A stretch of DNA of 33,063 bases from Myxococcaceae bacterium (GCA_017500825.1 JAFVYB010000121.1:1-33063), one strand, 5' to 3'. Numbered from the stretch's first letter, positions 8,222-18,016 are shown. Notes: generated by a model not told the origin, from the sequence alone. Numbers and translations: made by a program.

Positions 8222-10018
8222 ATGGAAACAAAGCCCTCGCCCATGAGCTCGCCCAACGCCGCCTTTGATGTCAGCGCCACTTCGCGCGCCCCAAATTCCG
8301 CCTCCTGCCGCGCCCCGTCGAACGCGCCCGCCGCCGAGCCCTCGCGCCTCTTTGTCACCGCCATCCTGCTCATCGCGCTGATCACGGCGGTCCTCACCGT
8401 CGCCGCGCGCTTTGAACCGAACAAATGGCTGCACGGGGACGGCGCCTTCTACATGAACATCGCGCGCGGGCTGCTCGAGAACCACTCGCTGAGGCAGGAG
8501 TCGCTGCACCCGCGCACCTGGTTCGAGGCCGACCTTGGCTGGAACCGCGATGTGGACGCCGCCTTCAGCAACATCGCGCTCGGTCGCAACGGCGAGTGGT
8601 GGCCCAAGCACCCGATTTTGATGCCGCTGTGCGCCACGCCGTTCATCTGGGCCTTTGGGCCTCTTGGTTCGCTCGTCTTTCAGGTGCTGGGGTTTGTGCT
8701 CATCGCCCTGTTCGCCTACCGCGTCGCCGCCTATTTCGCGCCGCGTCCCTGCGCCCTGGCCGCCGCCGCCATCTTTGTCACCGCGCCGCGCGTGGCCTCG
8801 TTTGTCTGGGGCTTCAACAACGACGTGTTTTTCACCGCGCTTCTTTTGGCCGCCGTGGACAGCGCCCTGCGCCGCAAGAGCGTGGCCGCCGGTCTCTGCC
8901 TGGGCCTGGCCATCTTCGCCAAGCCGACGAACGCCCTCTACGCGCCGGCGATCCTCCTCGTGTTCCTTCTGCGCCGCGACGCGCGACTGGCGCTCAAGAT
9001 GTGCGCCGCCGCCGCCGTCCCCCTCATCGCCTTCGCCGCCCTCAACGCCTTCCTCTACGGCGCGCCCTGGAAGACGGGCTACGACAGCATCCTCGTGCGC
9101 GTCGGCGGGCAGCTCACAACGCATTCGCATCGCGCCGACTTCGCCTTCACGCTCGACGGGCTCAGGGCGGGGCTCGACAACGTCTTCTTTGGCGCGCGCC
9201 ACGGTTTCGCGCGGAACTTCCCTCTCTTTTTTGTCGCCCTCGCCGGCCTTGTCGCCCTCGCCATCCGCCGCCCGCGCGAGGCGCTTTGCCTCGGCTGGAT
9301 GATCCTCGTCCCCGTCGCCTTTCACGCGCCGTTCGCCTGGTATCGCATCGACTTCAGCCTGCCGCAGATGGCCCTGGGCGCGGCGCCGGTCGCCATGCTG
9401 CTCTCGCCCACGGGCAAGCCGTTCGAGGAGCCGTTTCAGGCGCGCCAAATCCGCTGGGTGCCGCTCTTCGCGTTTGTGCTGGCCATCGTGCTCGGCGTGT
9501 CAGGGGGCGTGCGGCGCCTCGTCGCGGACGACAGCGATGTCTTCTGGCGCGGGATAGCTCGGGCCGAGGTCCTGCGCGGCAAGGTCCACTGCGACTACTT
9601 CAACAACCAGCTGGAGCGCTGGGAGTGCTCGGGCGTCCGGGGCGATGGGGAGATGACCGGGCGCGCGCTCGAAGGGCTCACATTTGGCGGCAAGAAGGAA
9701 CAAATGATCCTCGCCGCGCCGTGGTCGGACGGCTCGAAGAAGTCGATCACCTTTCCCGCGGTCGAGATCGGCTCCAGGCTGCGCCTTCGCTACGGGCTGA
9801 GCGACACGGCCAAGGATCGCGCCCAGGTCCAGATGCGGGTGAGCGTCGGCGGGGTGGAAGTCTTCGCCAAGAAGGTCGCGCAAAAGGGCCTCGCCGAAGA
9901 GCTCATCGACACCGGGCGCTGGAAGGGCAGGCAGGAGGCGATCCGCGTCACGATCGACGCGCCACGGCGAACGCGCGCCACAGACGCAGCCTTTGGCATC
10001 GGCGCCGAGATCCTGTGA
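8222..10018 (+). CDS. GT-C-like membrane protein with C-terminal beta domain
   Basis: 598 residues from ATG 8222. The frame is open back to an ATG at 8153, but that lies inside the methyltransferase relic; the GGAG before 8222 is unusually close, so the start is uncertain. A polar Pro/Ser/Ala tail precedes helix 1 (LFVTAILLIALITAVLTVAA). A periplasmic loop with HGDGAFYMNIARGL carries an acidic residue where GT-C enzymes keep a catalytic Asp. About ten further helices follow to residue 470. The last 165 residues are soluble and beta-rich (RLRYGLSDTAKDRAQVQMRV), resembling a jelly-roll carbohydrate-binding fold. It is probably an integral glycosyltransferase or sugar-handling protein; donor and acceptor are unknown. 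It converges with the 1286-residue lipoprotein gene across 295 bases. Confidence 0.8.
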   Translation: METKPSPMSSPNAAFDVSATSRAPNSASCRAPSNAPAAEPSRLFVTAILLIALITAVLTVAARFEPNKWLHGDGAFYMNIARGLLENHSLRQESLHPRTWFEADLGWNRDVDAAFSNIALGRNGEWWPKHPILMPLCATPFIWAFGPLGSLVFQVLGFVLIALFAYRVAAYFAPRPCALAAAAIFVTAPRVASFVWGFNNDVFFTALLLAAVDSALRRKSVAAGLCLGLAIFAKPTNALYAPAILLVFLLRRDARLALKMCAAAAVPLIAFAALNAFLYGAPWKTGYDSILVRVGGQLTTHSHRADFAFTLDGLRAGLDNVFFGARHGFARNFPLFFVALAGLVALAIRRPREALCLGWMILVPVAFHAPFAWYRIDFSLPQMALGAAPVAMLLSPTGKPFEEPFQARQIRWVPLFAFVLAIVLGVSGGVRRLVADDSDVFWRGIARAEVLRGKVHCDYFNNQLERWECSGVRGDGEMTGRALEGLTFGGKKEQMILAAPWSDGSKKSITFPAVEIGSRLRLRYGLSDTAKDRAQVQMRVSVGGVEVFAKKVAQKGLAEELIDTGRWKGRQEAIRVTIDAPRRTRATDAAFGIGAEIL

Positions 10019-10313
10019 GCGCTGTCGAGGTCGCGCTAGGTTCGTCGTCGTCGAAGGGCAGGCTCAGGACGCCCGGGGAGAGGCAGGGCCGGCGCGGCGG
10101 GAGAAGGGATGTGGACGCGCAGAAAAACGTCCGCGCTGGCAGCGGGCGATGATCGCGCGGCTGAAAAACTGCTGAAAACGGCGGCAAGGCGCGCGTCGCG
10201 ATGGTCGACAGTGAAACGCCCGCGACAGAACGGGCAGTCGCGGGCGGGCACGGGGCCAAGGGGCGGGAAGCCGGCGGCTGAAGACAGGAAGGGTTGCTCG
10301 TCGAACGCGCGCC
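10019..10313. other. Convergent spacer, nothing recognised
   Basis: 295 bases between two converging genes. It is GC-rich with short CGCGCG words. I see no convincing gene, RNA or intrinsic terminator on either strand. Confidence 0.4.
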
Positions 10314-13300
10314 TCAGGGCTGAGGGATCGTGACGGTGGAAGCGTCAGACGCGGTTGGGGGCGCGGTCCGGGGAACGAGGCGCCAGGGCTGGGCCTGGAG
10401 GCGGTCGACGCTGGTGAGAAACTCGCCAAAGCCGGGGTAGGCGTCCGGTTCGACGCGCTGCATCTCGATGCGGATCGTTTCTTCCAGCTCGATCGTCGCC
10501 CGGGCGTCGGCCGCGCCATTCACGCCGCTCACGGATTCGCGGCGCAGGTAGTGGCCAAAGGGCGTCGTCAGGCGCGTCTCGTCCGGCGATTTGTCCCAGG
10601 TGAAGCCCACAGGGAGGGTGAGCGTCGCCTGAATCACCGACTCGCTCGGCGTTCCGAGGACGAGCGGCGTCTCGCGCGAGAAGAATTCGAGCCAGGTCTT
10701 GGCCAGTTTGCGCGTGAACAGGCCGTTGGGCAGTTCGAGCGCCTCGCCGTCGCGCTGGGCAAATCGCGGCGCCGAGAACGAATAGCGAAAGACGACCGGC
10801 CCCTCGCCCGATTCGTCCATGGCGAGCTCGAACTTGACGAGGCGCGCGCCGTCGAAATGGGCGGCCACCATCGACTGCTCGACCATCTGGCGCACGCGCT
10901 CCGGGCCCATCTTTTCGAGCGCCGGACGCAGGGCCGCGGCCTGGTAGCCCATGAAGACATCCTCGCCCTGTCCTGTGAGCGCGCCGTCGGCGTCGAGCGA
11001 CAGCGAGAGCGAGAGCTTGTGCGGTTCGGGCGCGAGGTCCTGGGGCAGGGTGAAGAATTCAATCGCCTCGCCGAGGTCGGGCAGTTTGGCGGCCTTGGCG
11101 CCGCGCAGACCCGGGGGCAGGTGGCCAAAGGGCGCCCAGCGCGTGGCCGGGTCGAGGAGGATCGACTCGCCGTCGGGCAGCCTCACCCAGAGCAGGATGT
11201 TGTCCCAGCGTTCCGGCGTTGGCAGGCGGGCATCGAGTCTGGAGAGCGGGTGGCCATGGACCGCCACGTGGCGCGCTGTGAAGCCGATGGATTCGGCGAG
11301 CGCCTTGAGCAGGTTGACGCGGCTGCCGCGCTCTTCGCTGAGGGTGGCCGAGGCGGAGCGGAAGGGATTTTCGCCGCCCTTGACGATGCGCGTGACGCCC
11401 GCGTGCAGCGCCTTGAGCGCCTCGATGCCGACTTTGTCGCCGACGAGTTCGCGCGCCTTGGCGTCGATTTCGGGCGAGCGCCAGTCGAAGAGCAGCAGGC
11501 GGTCCGCCCAGCCGAGGAGGAAGCCTGTCCCGTCCACGGCGCTGCCGATTTGCATCCAGGGCAACAGCTCGTCGAGCGGCGGGCCGTTGGGTTCGCGGAC
11601 CAGGGGGGGCACGTCGTCGCGGGCGACTTTGAGGCGCTGAACGCCGTCGGACTCGGCGCGTTCGATCTCGTCGTCGGCGATCAGGTGGGTGTCGACGATG
11701 AGCGGCATGTCCAACGGCGCGCGCACCTCGAAGGTCGAGTGGAAGAAGCGGTCGTCCGGGCCACGGAAGTAGAAGCGCGGCGTGACAAACCCCGGGGCGA
11801 TGGTCGCGGGCGGCGCCTCGCTCGTCAGGTAGGCCACCTCGACAAAGTCGCCGATCTCGACGCCCGGCATGGACAGCGCCTCTTTGCCGGGGATGGGTTC
11901 GGGTTCGAGGATCTGGCCGTCTTCTTTGATGGTGCGCAGGACGAGGATTTCGGCGCCGTCGGGGATCTCGACTTCGGCCAGCCTGGAGACGCCCTCCTGG
12001 TCGATGGCGCGCGAGATGGTCTGGGTGAGCCCTGTCAGCGAGCCGTCGGCGTGGATGTGGGCCACGAAGCTGTCGAGCACGAGCACCGCCGGCGCGTCTT
12101 CGGTCGGCTTCGACTTGAGATAGCGCGCGATCCACGCCTGGCCGTCCTGCAGGGCGTCCTGGAGGAGTCCTCGCTCGCCCTTCATGGCCAGCGCCTGGCG
12201 CAGCTTGAGGTCGGAACCATCGATTTCGAGGGCGCGCTCTTTCGCTCTTTGAGCGGCGTCGGCCTCGCCCATGCGTTCGAGCACGTCGGCCAGCTTTTTG
12301 AAGAGGCTCGCGCGCGAGGGCCAGCGCTCGCACAGCGCCTCGGCCCGCGATTTGGCGGCGGCCAACTCCCCGCGCTCGATGTCGAGATCGATCGCGAGGT
12401 TCATCAGGCCCAGTTCGTCGGGGTGGAGCTGGAGCGTCGGCTGAAGGGCGGCGTGGGCTTCGTCGAGCGCCCCCCGGCGCCTGAGAAAATTCACCTTGAA
12501 GAGGGCGCTGTTCTGGCAACCGGCCATCTGTTCGAGGAGGTGGGCGGCGCGATCGGGAACGTCGTTTTTGCGCGCGAGATCAAAGAGGGCGCGCAGTGAG
12601 GCGCAGTGCGTTGGATCGACGTGGAGCGCGCGTTCGGCGGCCTGGGTGACGAGCGCGTCGACGCCACGCGCCTGGGCCAGGGCGATGTCGAGCTCAAAGG
12701 GGATGAGCGCCTGGGGATGGGCGGCGCGGCGCAGCTGCTCAAGGAGGTCGCTCACGCGATCGAGTCGTCGCTCGCGGTGGGCGTGGCGGATGAGGGCCGC
12801 GAGGGAAGGCGCGTCGTGGGCGTCGGCTTTGAGCGCGGTCTCGAAGTCGTGCAGGGCGAGACCCTGGGCGACGCTCTTGGAAAGGGAGGGATCGGCAAGT
12901 CGCGCCTCGCCGCGCAGGGCATGGAGGGCGGGCGGACAGGCGTCCTGACAGAGCGATTCGGCCAATTCGCGGGCGCCCAGGGCGTCGGCGGTGTGGAGGC
13001 TGCCGCGCGAGGCGGCGAAGCGGGCGAGGAGGGGGCCGAGCGTTGGTTCGAGAGCTTTTTGGAGGGCGTCGGCGCTGAGCCAGAAACCGTCGAGCGGGAA
13101 GACGCCGGGCGCTGTGGGGGAAGCGGTGGCCCGGGCTTTGGCGGGATTGAGGGTGACGCCGCTCTTCTGGCCATCGACGCGGCCGAGCGAGATCTTGATC
13201 TCCCGTGCGTCGGACAGCCGCGGCACCTTGACGAGCAGGCGATGGACGCCGGCGCTGAGGTCGACTTCGACACCGCTCGCGTTCGTCACAAAGCCGTCAA

Positions 13301-14174
13301 AGGCGCGCCGATCGAGGAGCAGGTGGCCGTCGATGAAGACGCGCGCCGAGCCGCCCCGGGCGATGAGCGCGTGCCGTGATGCCTCGCCGACCGTCACGTC
13401 TGCGGCCCAGTAATAGACGTGTCCCGTGGCCGGTTCGCCGGGGATGGCCAGGATGCCCGCGGGCGCCTCGATGTCGCGTGGCGTGACGCTGCCGAGGGGG
13501 CCCTTGCCGCCGAGCTCGCCCTTTTCGGGCGCGAAGGCCGTCTCCCAGTCGAGGTGGGGGCGGGTGGAGAAGGGGCCGAGGAGGCTGACGCGGTCGACGA
13601 CGCCCGCGTCCTGGAGCGTGGCGCGTCCACTGGCGATGTCGCCCTGGCGAAAGTCGAGTTCGGCGAGGATGTCGCGCAGCCACAGGGCCGCCTCGCCGCG
13701 CATGGCGCCGCTCTCAAGGAGCGCTCTTCCCTGGCGCTCGATGGTGGCGTTGAGGCGCGGCGACTGGTCGAGGATTTGGCTGATGGCGCGCAGGCCGATG
13801 ACGCAGAGCGGGCTTTGGGGCGCGCGTTGGCAGATGCGCAGGGCGCTGTCGGCCATGGATCCGGCGTCGAGGGCGCGTCGGGCCGCCTCGTGTCGGCCGT
13901 AGAGCGCGACGATGTCCTCCTCCCGTTCGAGGGCCCGATCCCAAAGCGCGATGGCCTCGGCAGGCTTGCCGTCGATGATCCAGGCGGCGAACCCGGCGAG
14001 CGCGAGTTGGCGGGCGGTGGCGTCCTCCATGTCGTCTTTGACCGCGTCGGCGATGGCGTCGAGCGCGGGCGGCGCGTTTCGGGAGGTGCCGGCGCAGGCG
14101 GAAAGCAGGCTGAAGAGGCAGCCGAGGAGGCTGGGCCAAAAGAGGCGGCGCAGGCCGTTGGCGCGGGGCGTCAT
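10314..14174 (-). CDS. TPR/DUF3857 lipoprotein with transglutaminase-like domain
   Basis: 1286 residues from ATG 14172-14174, chosen because AGAGAGGA precedes it and it directly opens a lipoprotein signal with lipobox LSAC (Cys27). Residues 30-200 are helical. Around 220-330 there is a PA14-like beta domain (ARVFIDGHLLLDRRAF, then LSAGVHRLLVKVP). Residues 400-690 carry TPR-like helix pairs (for example DEAHAALQPTLQLHPDELGLMN). DUF3857 starts near 710 (QTISRAIDQEGVSRLAEVEI) and a transglutaminase-like domain spans about 900-1020. In that domain the usual GDC of the active site reads GSR (RGSRVNLLKAL, about 951), and the usual His position reads Asn in WDNILLW; only the LDP acidic site remains. 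It is therefore probably a non-catalytic binding scaffold in the envelope. It lies 147 bases downstream of the ABC ATPase gene on the same strand. Its partner is unknown. Confidence 0.88.
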   Translation of the reverse strand: MTPRANGLRRLFWPSLLGCLFSLLSACAGTSRNAPPALDAIADAVKDDMEDATARQLALAGFAAWIIDGKPAEAIALWDRALEREEDIVALYGRHEAARRALDAGSMADSALRICQRAPQSPLCVIGLRAISQILDQSPRLNATIERQGRALLESGAMRGEAALWLRDILAELDFRQGDIASGRATLQDAGVVDRVSLLGPFSTRPHLDWETAFAPEKGELGGKGPLGSVTPRDIEAPAGILAIPGEPATGHVYYWAADVTVGEASRHALIARGGSARVFIDGHLLLDRRAFDGFVTNASGVEVDLSAGVHRLLVKVPRLSDAREIKISLGRVDGQKSGVTLNPAKARATASPTAPGVFPLDGFWLSADALQKALEPTLGPLLARFAASRGSLHTADALGARELAESLCQDACPPALHALRGEARLADPSLSKSVAQGLALHDFETALKADAHDAPSLAALIRHAHRERRLDRVSDLLEQLRRAAHPQALIPFELDIALAQARGVDALVTQAAERALHVDPTHCASLRALFDLARKNDVPDRAAHLLEQMAGCQNSALFKVNFLRRRGALDEAHAALQPTLQLHPDELGLMNLAIDLDIERGELAAAKSRAEALCERWPSRASLFKKLADVLERMGEADAAQRAKERALEIDGSDLKLRQALAMKGERGLLQDALQDGQAWIARYLKSKPTEDAPAVLVLDSFVAHIHADGSLTGLTQTISRAIDQEGVSRLAEVEIPDGAEILVLRTIKEDGQILEPEPIPGKEALSMPGVEIGDFVEVAYLTSEAPPATIAPGFVTPRFYFRGPDDRFFHSTFEVRAPLDMPLIVDTHLIADDEIERAESDGVQRLKVARDDVPPLVREPNGPPLDELLPWMQIGSAVDGTGFLLGWADRLLLFDWRSPEIDAKARELVGDKVGIEALKALHAGVTRIVKGGENPFRSASATLSEERGSRVNLLKALAESIGFTARHVAVHGHPLSRLDARLPTPERWDNILLWVRLPDGESILLDPATRWAPFGHLPPGLRGAKAAKLPDLGEAIEFFTLPQDLAPEPHKLSLSLSLDADGALTGQGEDVFMGYQAAALRPALEKMGPERVRQMVEQSMVAAHFDGARLVKFELAMDESGEGPVVFRYSFSAPRFAQRDGEALELPNGLFTRKLAKTWLEFFSRETPLVLGTPSESVIQATLTLPVGFTWDKSPDETRLTTPFGHYLRRESVSGVNGAADARATIELEETIRIEMQRVEPDAYPGFGEFLTSVDRLQAQPWRLVPRTAPPTASDASTVTIPQP

Positions 14175-14321
14175 GGAGATTCCTCTCTGTTTGTCGGTGA
14201 GACGGTTTGGGCGCGGTGAGGCGCGCGGTAGACGGCGCGCGGCAAGTCGCGTCGCGGCGATGGCCAACAGCGTCCCCGGGACATCCATTCGCCGACCATT
14301 GATTCGGCGGCAGAGCGTCTG

Positions 14322-15845
14322 TCAGGCCTGGGCCGAGGCGGCGCCCAGCATCAGTTCGCCGAGCGCCCGCTCAGTGGCGCCCTCGCCGGGAACGATGCCA
14401 GCCACGCGTCCGGCGCGCAGCACGAGCACGCGGTCGGCCAGGGCCAGGACTTCGTCGAGATCGAGCGAGACGAGCAGGACGGCGCACCCCTGGTCGCGGG
14501 CGGTTCTGAGGGCGCGGTGAACCGTGGCGATGGCGCCGATGTCGAGGCCACGCGTGGGCTGGGCGGCGATGAGAAAGCGCGGCTTCTGGTCGAGCTCGCG
14601 GGCCAGGATGACCTTTTGCTGGTTGCCACCCGACAGCGCGCGCGAGGCGAGGGCGGGATCGGTCGGGCGGATGTCGAAGCGCTCGATGAGCGAACGCGCC
14701 CGTTCGGCGGAGGCCTCTTGGTCGATGAAGGGGCCGCGGGCAAAGGGCGCCTGCTTCGCGCGACCCAACGCGATGTTCTCGGACACGCTCATGTCGAGGC
14801 AGAGGCCGCGGTGGAGTCGATCGGCCGGGATGTGGCTGAGGCCCCGCGCGCGCAGCCATGAAGGATCAGGGCGTGTGAGCGGTTCGCCGCCGATGCGGAT
14901 GGCGCCGCCCGTGGGCGCGACGAGTCCGGCGAGCGCGTCGATGAGTTCTGTCTGGCCATTTCCGTCCACCCCGGCCACGGCCAGGATTTCGCCGGGATGC
15001 AGGGAGAACGAGACCTCGCGGAGCGCGGGCCGGCCCTGGGCGTTGTTCACACTGAGCCGTTCAACCTCGACAAAGGGCGTTTGGGCGACATCGCGCGCGG
15101 GATGGCGCGTTCCCAAGTCGACGCTCTGGCCCACCATCAGATCAGAGAGCTCGCGCGCCGACGTTTCATGGGCCCCGAGGGTGGCCACGAGGCGGGAGCG
15201 CCGCATCACGCCGACGCGATCGGCCACGGCGAGCACCTCGCGCAGCTTGTGGGTGATGAAGACGACGGTGGTGCCCGCTTCGCGCAGCCGACGGACGATG
15301 GCGTAGAGCTCGTCGGCCTCCTGGGGGGTGAGGTTGGCGGTCGGCTCGTCGAGGATCAGAAGGCGCGCGCCGCGGCAGAGCGCTTTGACGATCTCGACGC
15401 GCTGCTGCATGCCCACGCCGATGTCGGCGACGAGGGCGTTGGGATCGAGCGCGAACTCCAGCGACTCGGCGGTCTTCTGAACGCGGCGGACAGCTTCCCG
15501 GCGGTCGAAAAAAATCCCGAAGCGGCGCGGCTCGGATCCCAGCGCGACGTTCTCGGCCACGGTGAGCGTCGGCACGAGCATGAAGTGCTGGTGGACCATG
15601 CCGATGCCCTGGGCGATGGCGGCAGCGGGCGATCCGGCGGCGAGTTGTCGGCCAAAGGCGTGAATTTGTCCCGCGTCTGGCCGGTAGAGCCCGTAGACGA
15701 GGTTCATCAGCGTCGTCTTGCCGGCGCCGTTCTCGCCGACGAGGGCAAAGATCTCGGCTTCGTCGATCGAGAGCGACACGTCGTCGACGGCCGCGACCTC
15801 GCCGAAGCGCTTGCCGAGCCGAACGATGTCGAGGGCGTGCGTCAT
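14322..15845 (-). CDS. Nucleoside/simple-sugar ABC importer, double ATPase subunit
   Basis: 507 residues with two ATPase domains in one chain, as in RbsA/MglA and the purine-nucleoside importers YufO/NupO/BmpC. Domain 1 has Walker A GENGAGKTT, the Q-loop phrase MVHQHFMLVPTLTVAENV (typical of importers that use BMP-family binding proteins), a degenerate signature IGVGMQQR, and Walker B LLILDEPT. Domain 2 has a degenerate Walker A (GVDGNGQTEL), a full signature LSGGNQQKV, and IAAQPTRGLD in place of Walker B, all usual for this class. It would drive uptake together with two permeases and a binding lipoprotein, none of which is encoded in the window; the next gene on this strand is the DUF3857 lipoprotein. 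The ATG at 15843-15845 has only a weak GGGGA upstream. It is divergent from argS. Confidence 0.93.
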   Translation of the reverse strand: MTHALDIVRLGKRFGEVAAVDDVSLSIDEAEIFALVGENGAGKTTLMNLVYGLYRPDAGQIHAFGRQLAAGSPAAAIAQGIGMVHQHFMLVPTLTVAENVALGSEPRRFGIFFDRREAVRRVQKTAESLEFALDPNALVADIGVGMQQRVEIVKALCRGARLLILDEPTANLTPQEADELYAIVRRLREAGTTVVFITHKLREVLAVADRVGVMRRSRLVATLGAHETSARELSDLMVGQSVDLGTRHPARDVAQTPFVEVERLSVNNAQGRPALREVSFSLHPGEILAVAGVDGNGQTELIDALAGLVAPTGGAIRIGGEPLTRPDPSWLRARGLSHIPADRLHRGLCLDMSVSENIALGRAKQAPFARGPFIDQEASAERARSLIERFDIRPTDPALASRALSGGNQQKVILARELDQKPRFLIAAQPTRGLDIGAIATVHRALRTARDQGCAVLLVSLDLDEVLALADRVLVLRAGRVAGIVPGEGATERALGELMLGAASAQA

Positions 15846-16141
15846 GGGGTCCCCAAAGGCGAAAGGGCGGCGCCCTTACACCGGCGCGCGATGGGCGGAC
15901 AAGCCAGAGGCCAGCTCGTCGAACGCCGTGTTTTTCCTCGCTGCCGCGCCCGTTTTTCAGGGGTCCGGACAGGGGCTCAGAACGCCGCCAGCCCGCGCCT
16001 CGCCCGCCTCCCGCGCGGGTCAACATTCCCCTTGCCTTTGCCCGCCTTTGACGCCATCCCCCCGCGCCCTTTTTGCCCCCCCCCGGCCCAGAAGCCGCCT
16101 GCCCCGCGCCCTTCGCGAGGCGGAAAAACGAGGAAGAGACC
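15846..16141. other. Divergent spacer between ABC ATPase and argS
   Basis: 296 bases, GC-rich, with a run of nine C at about 16076-16084. It must contain promoters for both directions, but no -35/-10 pair stands out. No RNA gene or T-box-like structure was recognised upstream of argS. Confidence 0.4.
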
Positions 16142-18016
16142 GTGAAGGACATCGCCGAACGCATCGTCGCCGCCACCTACGAGAACGCCGTCGCCCAGGG
16201 GCTTTTGCCCGCCTTTGACGGCCCCATCCACGTCGAGGCGCCCCGCGAGGCGGCGCACGGCGACTGGTCGAGCAACCTGGCCCTCCTGCTCGCCAAAACC
16301 GCGAAAAAGCCGCCGCGCCAGGTGGCGCAAATCCTCGTCGACAACCTGGTCGATCCCGAGGGCGCCGTGTTGAAGGCCGAGATCGCCGGACCAGGCTTCA
16401 TCAACCTCTTTCTCGTCCCGGGCGTCTGGCTCAGGGGCCTGGAACGCGTGCTTAGCGAGGGCGACAGCTTTGGCCGCTCCAACGTCGGATCCGGCAAAAA
16501 GGTGATGGTCGAATACGTCTCGGCCAATCCCACCGGCCCGATGCACGTGGGCCATGGACGCGGCGCCGTGGTGGGCGACGCCATCGCCTCTCTGCTCGCC
16601 GCCGCCGGTTACGACGTGACGCGCGAGTATTACGTCAACGACGCGGGCGGTCAGGTGAAGGCGCTCGGCAAGGCGCTCTACCGCCGCGTGCGCGAGATCC
16701 TCGGCCACCCCATCCCGGAGCCGGGTTTGCCGCCGCCGCCCAGCGAGCCGAAAACGCCCGCCGAGTTCGAGGCGGTGAAGGCCTACGAGGCGGAGAAGGC
16801 CGACATCCTCCCGTATCCCGGGCTCTATCTCGTCGACGTGGCGCGCGCCTTTGTCGAGGAGAAGGGCGAGGCGGGCAGGGCGTTGGCCGAGGCCGAACTC
16901 AGCGCCGAGAGCCAGGCCGTCTTCACCGATTTCGCCATGGAGAAGCTGCTCGCCGTGATCCAGGGCGATTTGGCCGCGCTCAACATCCACTTCGACTCGT
17001 GGTTCAGCGAGCGCACGCTTCACCAGAACCGCGCCATCGACGGCGCCATCGCCCGACTCACCGAGATGGGCCACATGTTCCGCGGCGTTTTGCCTCCGCC
17101 CAAGGATCAGGCGCACGCCGAGGACTACGAGCCGCGCGAGCAATTGCTCTTCCAGGCCACCAAGTTTGGCGACGACCAGGACCGCCCGCTGCAGAAGTCC
17201 GACGGCAGTTACACCTACTTCGCGGCCGACATCGCCTATCACAAGGACAAGCTCGACCGCGGCTTTGGCGAGCTCATCGACGTGTGGGGCGCGGACCATG
17301 GCGGCTACGTGCGGCGGGTGCAGGCTGCGGTGGCGGCGCTTACTGGCGTCAAGGGCGCGCTCGACGTGGTGCTCGTGCAGATGGTCAACCTGATCAAGGG
17401 CGGCAGGCCCTACAAGATGAGCAAGCGCGCCGGCACCTTCGTCACCCTGCGCGACGTGGTCGATGAGGCGGGGGCCGACGCCACGCGCGTGATGTTCCTG
17501 ATGAAGCGCGCCGATGCTCAGCTGGAGTTCGACCTCGACCTGGTCAAGCGCCAGACGATGGAGAACCCGGTCTTCTACGTCCAATACGGCCACGCCCGCT
17601 GCGCCAACATCTTCAAGAAGGCGCGCGAAGCCGGCATCGAGCCGCCCGCGACCTTCGATCTCGACCTCGTCTCGCGTCAGCTCACGCACCCCGACGAGCT
17701 CTCGCTGATCAAGCACCTGCTGGACTTCCCGGCCCTGGTGGCCGCCGCCGCCCTCAGCCGCGAGCCGCACCGCGTCCTCTTTTACGTGCGCGAGCTGTCG
17801 GCCGAGTTCCAAGCCTTCTACACGCGCGGGAAGAAGGAGCCGGCCCTCAGGGTCGTTCAGGCGGATAACGCCGAGCTGACGCAGGCCCGACTCATCCTCG
17901 TCGGCGCGTTGAAGACGGTCTTCAAAAACGCCCTGCACCTGCTCGGCGTGAGCGCGCCCGAGTGGATGGAGGCGCCGGCGGTCGAAGAGGAGCGCGCGGG
18001 CGAGGCGTGTTCCTGA
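16142..18016 (+). CDS. argS: Arginyl-tRNA synthetase
   Basis: 624 residues. Charges tRNA-Arg with arginine using ATP, in the cytoplasm. GTG 16142 is chosen because AGGAAGAG (16131-16138) precedes it, while the frame continues further upstream without support. An N-terminal additional domain of about 110 residues (VEAPREAAHGDWSSNLAL) precedes the class I catalytic core. The core has SANPTGPMHVGHGRG with the HIGH-type HVGH at 135-138, YYVNDAG, and KMSKR at 425-429. The DALR-type anticodon-binding helices occupy the last 130 residues (LIKHLLDFPALVAAAALS). The last dozen residues are acidic and extra. It is followed 48 bases later by a SPOR-domain gene, a pairing I recall from other deltaproteobacterial genomes. 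Length and motifs indicate a complete enzyme. Confidence 0.97.
   Translation: MKDIAERIVAATYENAVAQGLLPAFDGPIHVEAPREAAHGDWSSNLALLLAKTAKKPPRQVAQILVDNLVDPEGAVLKAEIAGPGFINLFLVPGVWLRGLERVLSEGDSFGRSNVGSGKKVMVEYVSANPTGPMHVGHGRGAVVGDAIASLLAAAGYDVTREYYVNDAGGQVKALGKALYRRVREILGHPIPEPGLPPPPSEPKTPAEFEAVKAYEAEKADILPYPGLYLVDVARAFVEEKGEAGRALAEAELSAESQAVFTDFAMEKLLAVIQGDLAALNIHFDSWFSERTLHQNRAIDGAIARLTEMGHMFRGVLPPPKDQAHAEDYEPREQLLFQATKFGDDQDRPLQKSDGSYTYFAADIAYHKDKLDRGFGELIDVWGADHGGYVRRVQAAVAALTGVKGALDVVLVQMVNLIKGGRPYKMSKRAGTFVTLRDVVDEAGADATRVMFLMKRADAQLEFDLDLVKRQTMENPVFYVQYGHARCANIFKKAREAGIEPPATFDLDLVSRQLTHPDELSLIKHLLDFPALVAAAALSREPHRVLFYVRELSAEFQAFYTRGKKEPALRVVQADNAELTQARLILVGALKTVFKNALHLLGVSAPEWMEAPAVEEERAGEACS

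Noticed and set aside
14175..14288. Upstream start for the DUF3857 lipoprotein adding 38 residues
   Set aside because: It would bury the lipoprotein signal; AGAGAGGA supports the ATG at 14172-14174.
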